Positions 40,925-48,299 of a stretch of DNA of 64,000 bases are shown here, one piece after another (position 1 is the first letter of the stretch; each line of letters begins with the position of its first letter). The translations under genes and the position numbers were made by a program. Origin of the DNA: Mycobacterium shigaense (GTDB taxonomy: Bacteria; Actinomycetota; Actinomycetes; Mycobacteriales; Mycobacteriaceae); NCBI RefSeq assembly GCF_002356315.1, contig NZ_AP018164.1, forward strand, positions 2,728,001 to 2,792,000, written 5' to 3'. The notes beneath the pieces were generated by a model that saw only the letters and a program-made list of their open reading frames with translations, did no database searches and was not told where the DNA came from.

Positions 40925-40940
40925 CGGTCTGCGCAGACCG
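40925..40940. terminator. Palindrome between convergent gcvB and marR
   Basis: CGGTCTGCGCAGACCG is a perfect 16-base palindrome 10 bases after the gcvB stop and directly at the end of the convergent MarR gene. A second small inverted repeat (cgtcac/gtgacg, 40939-40953) overlaps it. It could serve as a bidirectional hairpin terminator. There is no T-tract on either side. Confidence 0.5.
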
Positions 40941-41540
40941 TCACGCGGTGACGTGTTCGGCGCAGTCGACTCGCAGGTCCGCGATCGTCATCGGGATGTC
41001 GTAGAAGATGCAGCGGTAGCTTCGCGTGTCGGTCTGGACGGTTTCGAGCTGGACGCACGTGCTACATGCGCGTACCACCGGAAGTAGTTGGGCTTCATGG
41101 AGTTTCGCTATCACCAGCAGCAATGTGTCCAGCAGCTGCTCGGCTTCGGCACGGTCTAGCTTGGATGTCGCGACCTCGGCGCGTGCGGTCCACCGCGACA
41201 GTTCGGCCGCGGTCTTGCGGCCGGCCCGGGTCAATGCCAAGTCGTGACGGCGGCGGTCGTCGGGATCGGGCGTCCGAGCCACCAGGCCCTTGCGGACCAG
41301 CGCGGCGATCGCGTCACTCACGGTGGGATCGGCGACATTGAGTTCGCGAGCCAGCATGGTGCTGCGCGCGACGGGCGGCGGGCCGACGTAAAGCCAAGCG
41401 AGTAACCGCATTTGGGTGCTGGACAAGTCGTGGCTCTCTGCGGCCCGCCTGGCCAGCACGTGCAGAGCCTCGCCGACTCGGTCGAGGGCCGCGACGATCT
41501 TTGAGTCGAGGCTTAGGTGGCGTGCGCCTTCGGCCTTCAG
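40941..41540 (-). CDS. MarR-family transcriptional regulator
   Basis: The C-terminal end at 40941 is firm. The protein has a MarR winged helix ([54 protein letters not shown]) and a long C-terminal extension with [11 protein letters not shown]. No ATG/GTG/TTG gives a complete first helix: the only nearby standard start, GTG 41459, would cut helix 1. A CTG at 41540 shares four bases (CTGA) with the stop of the carbonic anhydrase gene, mimicking an ATGA coupling, and gives 199 residues; I use it provisionally. It is probably the local regulator of the divergent monooxygenase operon. Confidence 0.75.
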   Translation of the reverse strand: MKAEGARHLSLDSKIVAALDRVGEALHVLARRAAESHDLSSTQMRLLAWLYVGPPPVARSTMLARELNVADPTVSDAIAALVRKGLVARTPDPDDRRRHDLALTRAGRKTAAELSRWTARAEVATSKLDRAEAEQLLDTLLLVIAKLHEAQLLPVVRACSTCVQLETVQTDTRSYRCIFYDIPMTIADLRVDCAEHVTA

Positions 41541-42028
41541 CGCACGACCTCGTTCAGCTTGCCGGAGGCGACGTCGAAGATGAAGCCACGCAGCGATTCG
41601 TGCCTGGTGACAAATGGGCTGGCCTCGATGCGGCGCAACGACTGCCGGACGTCCTCCTCGAGATCGGAGAAGGCCTCGCCAGCCCATCCGGGTTTGATCC
41701 CCGTCTCGTCCTGAATGGTCTTCTTGAAGTCGTCGTCGGTAAAGGTGAGCATTCCGCAATCGGTGTGGTGGATGAGAATGATCTCCTTGGTACCCAGCAG
41801 GCGTTGGCTGATCGCCAGTGACCGGATCTCGTCATCGGTCACCACGCCGCCGGCATTGCGGATGACGTGAGCCTCACCGTCACCAAGTCCCAAAATCCGG
41901 TACACGTCGAGGCGGGCGTCCATGCATGCCAGCACCGCGACATGCTTGCTGGGCGGCAGCGGCAACGGCCCCTCGAAGGTGCTCGCGTAGGCGGCGTTGT
42001 TGGCCAGGTATTCGTCGGTAACCGTCAT
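41537..42028 (-). CDS. Beta-class carbonic anhydrase, CanA (Rv1284) type
   Basis: A 163-residue protein with zinc ligands Cys35, His88 and Cys91 and the Asp37-Arg39 dyad (ACMDAR, HHTDCG), which interconverts CO2 and bicarbonate. It closely resembles M. tuberculosis Rv1284 in length and sequence. In that species the gene is not next to gcvB, so this is a relocated or additional copy. I chose the ATG at 42028 ([11 protein letters not shown]). It is transcribed divergently from the diiron monooxygenase genes and overlaps the MarR gene downstream, so CA and MarR form one operon facing the monooxygenase. Confidence 0.93.
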   Translation of the reverse strand: MTVTDEYLANNAAYASTFEGPLPLPPSKHVAVLACMDARLDVYRILGLGDGEAHVIRNAGGVVTDDEIRSLAISQRLLGTKEIILIHHTDCGMLTFTDDDFKKTIQDETGIKPGWAGEAFSDLEEDVRQSLRRIEASPFVTRHESLRGFIFDVASGKLNEVVR

Positions 42029-42125
42029 TGCAAACCTCGTCCCCTCTAGTTTTTCTGCCCCGGGTGGCACTCGTTCGGATGTTAGCGGCGATGCATAGCG
42101 GACTTGACCCTGCGAATCAGCCTGA

Positions 42126-42140
42126 TCCTAATGCTTAGGA
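42126..42140. promoter_or_regulatory. Candidate MarR operator in the divergent CA / monooxygenase region
   Basis: TCCTAATGCTTAGGA has perfect 6-bp arms around TGC. It lies about mid-way between the carbonic anhydrase start (42028) and the monooxygenase start (42239). A TATACC hexamer, a plausible -10 for the monooxygenase operon, is at 42151-42156, which places the palindrome over the expected -35 region. The binding protein is inferred to be the local MarR. Confidence 0.55.
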
Positions 42141-42238
42141 GTCCTCGGGATATACCGCATGATGGTTACCGTTCGCGTCATCGACGCAGCTCGACGTGGC
42201 TGACATCGCGCCCCCTATGACCGATCAAGGACGAACAC

Positions 42239-43747
42239 ATGCCCAAACTTTCCCGCAGTGATTGGTACGACCTGGCCCGCGACACCAATTGGACGTTTCG
42301 TTACGCCACCGAGGACGAGGTCTTCCCGGAAGAGCTGTCCGGGACGCACCGCGTTTCCGCCGAGGGCTGGCTCAAGTGGGACGAGCCTTACAAGATCGGC
42401 TACCGCGAGTACGTGCACAACCAGGTCACCAAGGACACGACGACGTACTCGCTGAAGAATGCGATCGGACGCTCGAAGCTGTTCGGGCGACTGGACCCCG
42501 GCTGGAAATCGGTGATCGTGGCGCACTACGGGGCGATCACGATGCCGGAGTACCTGGCGTCCATCGGTGAGGCGCGGATGGGCCGGTTCGGCCGCTCGGC
42601 CGCCTGGCGCAACACCGCCACCTTCGGCACCCTCGACGAGGTCCGCCACGGTCAGATCCAGGCGTTCTTCCCCTACGGTCTCCTCGACAAGGAACCGCGA
42701 GGCGACTGGGCGCTCAAGGCGTTTCACACGAACGACTGGATCGTGCTCGCGGTGCGCTATTTGTTCGACGACATGTTCGTGGCCAACGACGCCTTGTCGA
42801 TCGCGCTGCAGTTGACCTTCACCTTGGAGACCGGGTTCACCAATCTGCAGTTCCTCGGGATGGCCGCCGACGCCATCGATGTCGGCGACCTGGAATTCGG
42901 CGCGCTGATCAGTTCGATCCAGACCGACGAGGCGCGCCATGCCCAGCAGGGCGAGCCCACCATCAAGGTGCTCATCGACAACGGCGAGGCCGAGTGGGGC
43001 CAGTTCCTGATCGACCACATGTTCTGGCGGTCGTGGCGCATCTTCGCGCTGCTGACCGGGTTGTCGATGGACTACTACACCCCGCTGGAAAGCCGGCGGA
43101 TGAGTTTCAAGGAGTTCATCGAGGATTGGGTGGTCAAACAGTTCGCCGACCAATTCCGCGACTACGGGCTCGAATTCCCTTGGTATTGGGAGGAATTCAT
43201 CAACGAGTTGACCTGGTATCACCACGCTATCCACCTCGGCGTGTGGTACTACCGGCCGACGGTGTGGTGGAATCCCGACGCGGGCGCGTCGGAGGCCGAG
43301 CGGCTATGGCTCGAGGAGAAGTATCCGGGTTGGAACCGCGACTTCGGCAAGCACTGGGACGTCATCACCGAGAACATCCGCAACGGTGACATCGCCGCGA
43401 CCCTGCCCGAGACCCTGCCGATCACCTGCAACATGTGCCAGCTGCCGATCGTGCGCGCCGCGGGCGTGATCGTCGGCGCGCACACCGATCCCGCTCCGCT
43501 CACCCATGTGCACAACGACCGCAAGTACTTGTTCTGCTCCGAGCCGTGCCGGTGGATCTTCGCCCAACGGCCGGATCGATTCGCCGGTCACCAGTCCCTG
43601 ATCGACCGGGTCCTGTCCGGCGAGATCAGCCCACCCGACCTCGGCACTGTCTTGCAGTACTTCGGGCTCTCGGCCGAGGAACAGGGCCAAGACGCCGACG
43701 CATACGCGTGGGCACTGGACGGCTCGACCAACGGATCGAAGGGCTGA
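42239..43747 (+). CDS. Soluble diiron monooxygenase hydroxylase alpha subunit (TmoA/IsoA type)
   Basis: A 502-residue subunit aligning over its length with toluene-4-monooxygenase TmoA. The diiron ligands fall at the same numbers: Glu104, Glu134, His137 (DEVRH), Glu197, Glu231 and His234 (DEARH). Thr201 and Gln228 near the active site are kept. Residue 103 is Pro where TmoA has Gly, which may change substrate orientation. The C-terminal part carries CNMCQ and FCSEPC, a YHS-like Cys pattern. The four-component group-2 diiron enzymes oxidise aromatics, isoprene or small alkenes using O2. The start has aaggac upstream. This is the first gene of a five-gene operon. Confidence 0.93.
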   Translation: MPKLSRSDWYDLARDTNWTFRYATEDEVFPEELSGTHRVSAEGWLKWDEPYKIGYREYVHNQVTKDTTTYSLKNAIGRSKLFGRLDPGWKSVIVAHYGAITMPEYLASIGEARMGRFGRSAAWRNTATFGTLDEVRHGQIQAFFPYGLLDKEPRGDWALKAFHTNDWIVLAVRYLFDDMFVANDALSIALQLTFTLETGFTNLQFLGMAADAIDVGDLEFGALISSIQTDEARHAQQGEPTIKVLIDNGEAEWGQFLIDHMFWRSWRIFALLTGLSMDYYTPLESRRMSFKEFIEDWVVKQFADQFRDYGLEFPWYWEEFINELTWYHHAIHLGVWYYRPTVWWNPDAGASEAERLWLEEKYPGWNRDFGKHWDVITENIRNGDIAATLPETLPITCNMCQLPIVRAAGVIVGAHTDPAPLTHVHNDRKYLFCSEPCRWIFAQRPDRFAGHQSLIDRVLSGEISPPDLGTVLQYFGLSAEEQGQDADAYAWALDGSTNGSKG

Positions 43748-43752
43748 CAATC

Positions 43753-43998
43753 ATGGCACTCCTTCCGCTGACCGCCCTGTTCGAGGGCGACGTCCTGGAA
43801 CTGCTGATCCCCGTCGACGACGCAGACAGTGTCGAAGCCGTCAGCGCGGCCATCGCCCACCATGTCGTCGGGCACCGCGTCGCCCCACGCAATGCCCTGA
43901 TCCGGTTGCGGCACAACGGCAAAGTGCTGGACCCGCAGGCCGGCATCGGGGCATCCGGTGTCGGGCCACTGGATCATGTCGAGGCCTTCTATGACTAG
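43753..43998 (+). CDS. Diiron monooxygenase gamma subunit (TmoB type)
   Basis: An 81-residue protein with a ubiquitin-like beta-grasp fold (MALLPLTALFEGDVLELLIPV, LRHNGKVLDP), the small hydroxylase subunit of TmoB type. With the alpha and beta subunits it forms the (alpha-beta-gamma)2 hydroxylase. The ATG is five bases after the alpha stop. It overlaps the Rieske gene by eight bases. The length matches the family (about 84). Confidence 0.88.
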   Translation: MALLPLTALFEGDVLELLIPVDDADSVEAVSAAIAHHVVGHRVAPRNALIRLRHNGKVLDPQAGIGASGVGPLDHVEAFYD

Positions 43999-44326
43999 TG
44001 CGACGACCTGGACCGTCGTGGCCACCCTCGACGATCTGTGGGAGGGCGAGGTCGCGGAGTTCGCGGTGGGTGACCGGCCGATCCTGCTCGCCCACCTGCG
44101 GAGCGGAGAAATCCGCGCCTACGACGGTCTGTGCCCGCACGCCGGCTTTCCGCTGGCCGATGGCGATGTCGAGAACGACATCCTGACCTGCGGCGCCCAT
44201 AGCTGGGAGTTCGACCTGTCCACCGGTGCCGGGGTGAATCCGGCCAACTGCCGGCTGCACACCTACCCGGTACGCCTGGACGGCGACCTGATCACCGTAT
44301 CGCTGACCGAAGGAGACCACCGATGA
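43991..44326 (+). CDS. Rieske [2Fe-2S] ferredoxin component (TmoC type)
   Basis: A 111-residue Rieske ferredoxin with the cluster ligands C-x-H (CPHAGFPL, near residue 48) and C-x2-H (CGAHSWEFDL, near residue 67). It carries electrons from an NADH reductase to the diiron hydroxylase. It starts eight bases inside the gamma-subunit gene and overlaps the effector gene by four. Its usual electron donor, the TmoF-type reductase, is not encoded in this operon. Confidence 0.93.
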   Translation: MTSATTWTVVATLDDLWEGEVAEFAVGDRPILLAHLRSGEIRAYDGLCPHAGFPLADGDVENDILTCGAHSWEFDLSTGAGVNPANCRLHTYPVRLDGDLITVSLTEGDHR

Positions 44327-44634
44327 CCGCCGCCGCGGAGCAGGACAAACTCGTCGGCCCGGTCGTGCGCGGCTTCGATCCCGACATCGTCTCCGCACTC
44401 ACCGACGCCATCTACATCGACAACCCCGACGCTGCCATCACCATCGACGACCATGCCGGATATGTCCGCATCCACGCCCCCCGGTTCCTGCGCGTGACCC
44501 GCGCCAGTCTGGAATCCGTTGCGGGCCACCCCTTCCCGCTGGCCACCCTGGAACCGGCACTGGTGGCGTTCGCGGGCCGGATCCGCTACGTCGGCGACGA
44601 CGAACTGCACTGGTACCTGGAGCGAGAGGACTAA
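44323..44634 (+). CDS. Monooxygenase effector/coupling protein (TmoD type)
   Basis: A 103-residue protein of the MmoB/DmpM/TmoD family. VGPVVRGFDPDIVSAL and the DDHAGYVRIHAP beta hairpin are typical. It has no cofactor; it docks on the hydroxylase over the diiron site and controls O2 activation and product release. The ATG overlaps the Rieske stop (ATGA). Confidence 0.9.
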   Translation: MTAAAEQDKLVGPVVRGFDPDIVSALTDAIYIDNPDAAITIDDHAGYVRIHAPRFLRVTRASLESVAGHPFPLATLEPALVAFAGRIRYVGDDELHWYLERED

Positions 44635-44637
44635 CAC

Positions 44638-45627
44638 ATGACCGCGGCGAAAACCCGGCCGCTCAAAACCTGGAGCATCACCGGCGACACCCGGCGCAAG
44701 CCAACCGAATACGAGGCCGTCACCGGCCAATTCCACTACCACTTCAACCGCAGGCCGGCCCCCTTCGACCTCGACCCCGGCAGCGCCATCAACCGCTGGT
44801 ACCTCAAACACCGCGAAGGCTCACCACTGCAGGCCGACACCTGGGAAGACTTCCGGGACCCCGCCGCGCTGAATTACCGCCGCTACATCGCACTGCAACA
44901 CGACCGCGAGATCTACGCCGAGGGCGTGGTCGACCACTACGAGGCGCTCGACGGCGACGACAAGCTCGATCCCGCCTGGATCGAGACCCTGACCCGCATC
45001 TATGTGCCCGCCCGCTACCTGTTGCACGTCCTGCAGATCACCAGCCTTTACGTCGGCCAACTCGCCCCGAGCGCATACATCACCAACGCGGCGTTCTTCC
45101 AGGCCGCCGATGAGCTGCGCGCGCTGCAGTGGGTCGCCTACCGCGCCAAGTCGCTCTCGCTGACCCACGGCACACAATTGGCCAATACGGAAGCGACCCG
45201 GCGAATCTGGGAGACCGACGAAGCCTGGCAGCCCGCCCGCGAAACGCTCGAGCGCCTACTACTGGCCTACGACTGGGGCGAGGCCTTCACCGCGCTGAAC
45301 CTGGCTGTGAAGCCCGCACTCGACGCGTTCTTCAAAGAAGCCTTCGTCGACCTGGCCAACCACAACCGGGACGGATTAACCGCCGCACTGCTGCAAGAAT
45401 CCCGAGTCGACACCACGCGCAACCAAGCCTGGCATGCGGCACTGGCCCGCTACGCGGTGAGCGCTGATTCCACCAACCGCGCGGTCATCGACGGCTGGAT
45501 CGAGAAATGGCGTCCCCGCGCCGAGCAGGCCGTCGACGGACTTGCCGCTGCCCTCCCCGATCCCGACGACAGCCAAGACCGGGCGGCGCGGTCGGTCGCC
45601 GCCTTCACCGCCCAGTGGGCCGACTGA
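44638..45627 (+). CDS. Diiron monooxygenase hydroxylase beta subunit (TmoE type)
   Basis: A 329-residue helical subunit resembling TmoE (327): PLKTWSITGDTRRKPTEYE, FNRRPAPFDLDP and WQPARETLERLLLAYDWGEAF are family blocks. It has the ferritin-like fold without iron ligands and scaffolds the alpha subunit. It starts three bases after the effector gene and ends the operon: the next frame is a degenerate HNH gene and no reductase (about 330 residues, 2Fe-2S plus FAD) follows. Either a reductase elsewhere serves the enzyme or the operon is truncated. Confidence 0.92.
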   Translation: MTAAKTRPLKTWSITGDTRRKPTEYEAVTGQFHYHFNRRPAPFDLDPGSAINRWYLKHREGSPLQADTWEDFRDPAALNYRRYIALQHDREIYAEGVVDHYEALDGDDKLDPAWIETLTRIYVPARYLLHVLQITSLYVGQLAPSAYITNAAFFQAADELRALQWVAYRAKSLSLTHGTQLANTEATRRIWETDEAWQPARETLERLLLAYDWGEAFTALNLAVKPALDAFFKEAFVDLANHNRDGLTAALLQESRVDTTRNQAWHAALARYAVSADSTNRAVIDGWIEKWRPRAEQAVDGLAAALPDPDDSQDRAARSVAAFTAQWAD

Positions 45628-45687
45628 CCGCACCGGGGCGAATCACCGGGCGATGCGTTGTCGGTGGCGATGTCCATAATCGAAAGT

Positions 45688-46948
45688 ATGTTCGATACTG
45701 CTGAGACGGCCGACCCATCGGCGCTGATCGAGCGCATCGCCGAACTGGAACGGGTCAAGTCCGCGGCCGCTGCGGATCAGGCTCGAGCGGCGGCCGCCTT
45801 GGACGCGGCGCGGTGCGCAGCCGAGGCGGCCGCCGGGATCCCCGCGGCCCAGCGCGGGCGGGGTGTGGCCGGCGAGATCGCGCTGGCCCGTCGGGACTCG
45901 CCCGCCCGGGGCAACCGGCACCTCGGCTTCGCCAAGGCCCTCGTGCACGAGATGCCGCATACTCTGGCGGCGCTGGAATGTGGGGGGCTTTCGGAATGGC
46001 GGGCCACGCTGATCGTGCGGGAGAGCGCTTGCTTGGACGTGGAGGACCGCCGCAGGCTGGACGCCGAGCTGTGCGTCGACGTGACCCGCTTGCACGGCAT
46101 GGGCGACGCACGAGTGGTCGCCGCAGCCAAAGCGATTGCCTACCGGCTTGATCCGCATGCCGTCGTCGAACGGGCGGCCAAGGCCGAGAGCGAACGCACC
46201 GTCAGCATCCGGCCGGCGCCCGACACCATGACCTATCTGACGGCGTTGTTGCCGATGGCCCAGGGAGTTTCGGTGTATGCCGCGCTGCGCCGAGAGGCGG
46301 ATACGTGCAGCGACGGACGCCCGGGCGGACAGGTCATGGCCGATACCCTCGTCGCACGGATCACCGGGCGGGACGCCACGGTCCCGGCCCCGATCGCCGT
46401 CAACCTGGTCCTGTCGGATGAGACGTTGTTGGGCGGCAGCGCGGCGCCGGGCGATGTCAGCGGCTACGGTCCTATCCCGGCGGCGGTGGCGCGCGATGGT
46501 GTCCGGCGCCGCAGGCGACCGACGGTCCCGAGCGACCCTGCGCAGGCTCTATGCGCATCCCCGCTCCGGTGCGCTGGTGGCGTTGGAATCGCGAGCCCGG
46601 CTGTTCCCGCGCGGGTTGGCGGCGTTCATCGAGTTGCGAGATCAACGCTGTCGCACCCCATACTGCGACGCGCCGATCCGACACCGCGACCATGCGCAAC
46701 CCTGGTCCGAAGGAGGACCTACCGCCGCCGCCAACGGTCTCGGCTTATGCGAGCAGTGCAACTACACCAAGGAGTCCGCTGGCTGGCAGGTCACCACCGG
46801 CATCGATGAAACCCATACGCACATAGCGTCATTCGCCACCCCGACGGGTCGGACCTACCGGTCGGCAGCTCCGCCACGGGCGCCCACGATCACCATCAGC
46901 GACGTTGAAGTGCGAGTCGGCATCACACTGGCCCGGCATGCCGCCTAG
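45688..46948 (+). pseudogene. 13E12 repeat family (DUF222/HNH) protein, frameshifted
   Basis: The first part, to about position 46496, encodes a DUF222 domain (LIERIAELERVKSAAAADQARAAAALD, RGVAGEIALARRDSP). Reading then continues only in another frame with YAHPRSGALVALESRAR and the HNH motif CRTPYCDAPIRHRDHAQPW...GLCEQCNYTKE. The break lies at gcgcgatggt (46491-46500), where one or two bases have changed. Without repair the product would lose its HNH nuclease. These genes are dispersed repeats in mycobacteria and often border variable regions. The start is ATG 45688, or ATG 45670 upstream. Confidence 0.88.
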
Positions 46949-46955
46949 CAGTAAT

Positions 46956-46969
46956 AGAGCGACTGCTCT
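46956..46969. promoter_or_regulatory. Candidate operator of the (broken) TetR gene
   Basis: AGAGCGACTGCTCT has perfect 5-bp arms around GACT and lies 14 bases before the TetR start, within an imperfect AT-flanked palindrome (taat...ttat). Its half-site AGAGC/GCTCT is the same as in the palindrome at 22515, which stands before another TetR gene. Confidence 0.55.
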
Positions 46970-46983
46970 GTTATTGTGACTGG

Positions 46984-47657
46984 GTGCCCCGCCCGCGCCT
47001 GCACGATCCCGACATCGTTCTCGATGCCGTGGAGGCGCTTGCCGCGCGCTCGGGGCCGGCTGCGGTGTCGATTCGTGCGATCAGCGCGGAGGTCGGGGCG
47101 TCTAACGGGGCGCTTTATCACACGTTCGCCTCGCGAGGCGGGTTGATGGCACACGCCTGGCTACGCGCGGGTCGACGATTCTTGGCGGTCCAGACAGCGC
47201 TGGTCGACCAGGCCGGGGCGCAGTTGGGGGAGGGCGCCGGTGTCGATGCCGTCGTGGCCGCCGCCGACGCGCCGGTGATCTTCGCCCAGAAGTTTCCCGA
47301 TTCGGGCGCGCTGCTGTTGAGCGTGCGTCGCCAGGACGTCCTCGCCGGAGACGTTCCGGATGAAACTGCTTCGGAATTAAGGGAATTGGCAAGCTACTGG
47401 TCAACCTGATGGTGTGCTTGGCGATCGAGATGTGGGACCGCAAAGACGCCGCCGCCGTTGAGGTCATCACCGCCTGCATCGTGGACCTACCGACCGCGCT
47501 GCTGTTGCGGCGAGGACGCCTGGGCAGCGCCAGTGCGCGCGCGCAGCTGCACGCCGCCGTTCGCGCGGTGCTGGCGGTGGGGCCAACGCCACCGCGTCGG
47601 CGTCGAGCCGATCCGCCCCTCACACCGCCGCAGAAAGGTAAGCTGCGTGACGCTTGA
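46984..47657 (+). pseudogene. TetR-family regulator, frameshifted
   Basis: The N-terminal frame (46984-47409, 141 codons from GTG) has a normal TetR helix-turn-helix (VSIRAISAEVGASNGALYHTF) and part of the ligand domain, then ends in TGA. The rest of the ligand domain (KLLVNLMVCLAIEMWDRKDAAAVEVITACIVDLPTALLL...) is read in a different frame up to 47657. The switch falls around 47340-47390. A protein of about 220 residues would result if the frames were joined. The 5' part could still make a DNA-binding fragment. It overlaps the crotonase start by 11 bases, so the genes were once coupled. Confidence 0.8.
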
Positions 47658-48297
47658 AATCGAGTACGACGAGAAGATCGCGGTCCTGAATCTGGGCGGC
47701 GACGAAAACCGTTTCTCCCCGGCATTTTTAGACGACTACGACGCCGCGATCGACCAAGTCGTCAGCGACGGCGCTCACGGACTGGTGACCGTTGCCAGCG
47801 GCAAGTTCTACTCCAACGGCTTGGACCTGGAGTGGCTAAGTGCCCACCCGGAGCAGGGCGAGGAGTACATCGGCCGCATCCATCAATTCTTGGCGCGAAC
47901 GCTGACGCTGCCGGTGCCCACCGCGGCCGGTCATGCATTCGGCGCTGGTGCGATGCTGGCCCTGGCCCACGACTTTCGCGTCATGCGTGCGGACCGGGGA
48001 TACTTCTGCCTTCCCGAGGTTGACATCCGTATCCCGTTCACCCCGGGCATGGCAGCGCTGGTCCAGGCCAAGCTCGGTCCGCAGGCGGCGGTCGCGTCGA
48101 TGACGACCGGGCGGCGATTCGCGGGGCCCGACGCCGAGAAGGCCGGCATCGTCGACGCCACCGCCGGCGAAGGAGAGTTGCCCGGCGCCGCCATCGACCT
48201 ACTTCGCCCGCTGGGCGCCAAAGACGCCGGCACGCTGGGCGCGATCAAGACCACCATGTTCGGTGCTGTCGCCCGCGCACTAACCGACGCCGGGTGA
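47647..48297 (+). CDS. Enoyl-CoA hydratase/isomerase family protein
   Basis: A 216-residue crotonase-fold protein. The oxyanion-hole segments are ASGKFYSNGLDLEW near residue 50 and AGHAFGAGAMLALAHDFRVM near 95. It lacks the usual Glu pair of classical hydratases and resembles plant/mammalian-type delta3,delta2-enoyl-CoA isomerases in the short length and SNGLDLEW motif. The GTG start at 47647 has aaagg upstream. It was probably regulated by the TetR gene overlapping its 5' end. It is convergent with the next gene, two bases apart. Confidence 0.85.
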   Translation: MTLEIEYDEKIAVLNLGGDENRFSPAFLDDYDAAIDQVVSDGAHGLVTVASGKFYSNGLDLEWLSAHPEQGEEYIGRIHQFLARTLTLPVPTAAGHAFGAGAMLALAHDFRVMRADRGYFCLPEVDIRIPFTPGMAALVQAKLGPQAAVASMTTGRRFAGPDAEKAGIVDATAGEGELPGAAIDLLRPLGAKDAGTLGAIKTTMFGAVARALTDAG

Positions 48298-48299
48298 CG

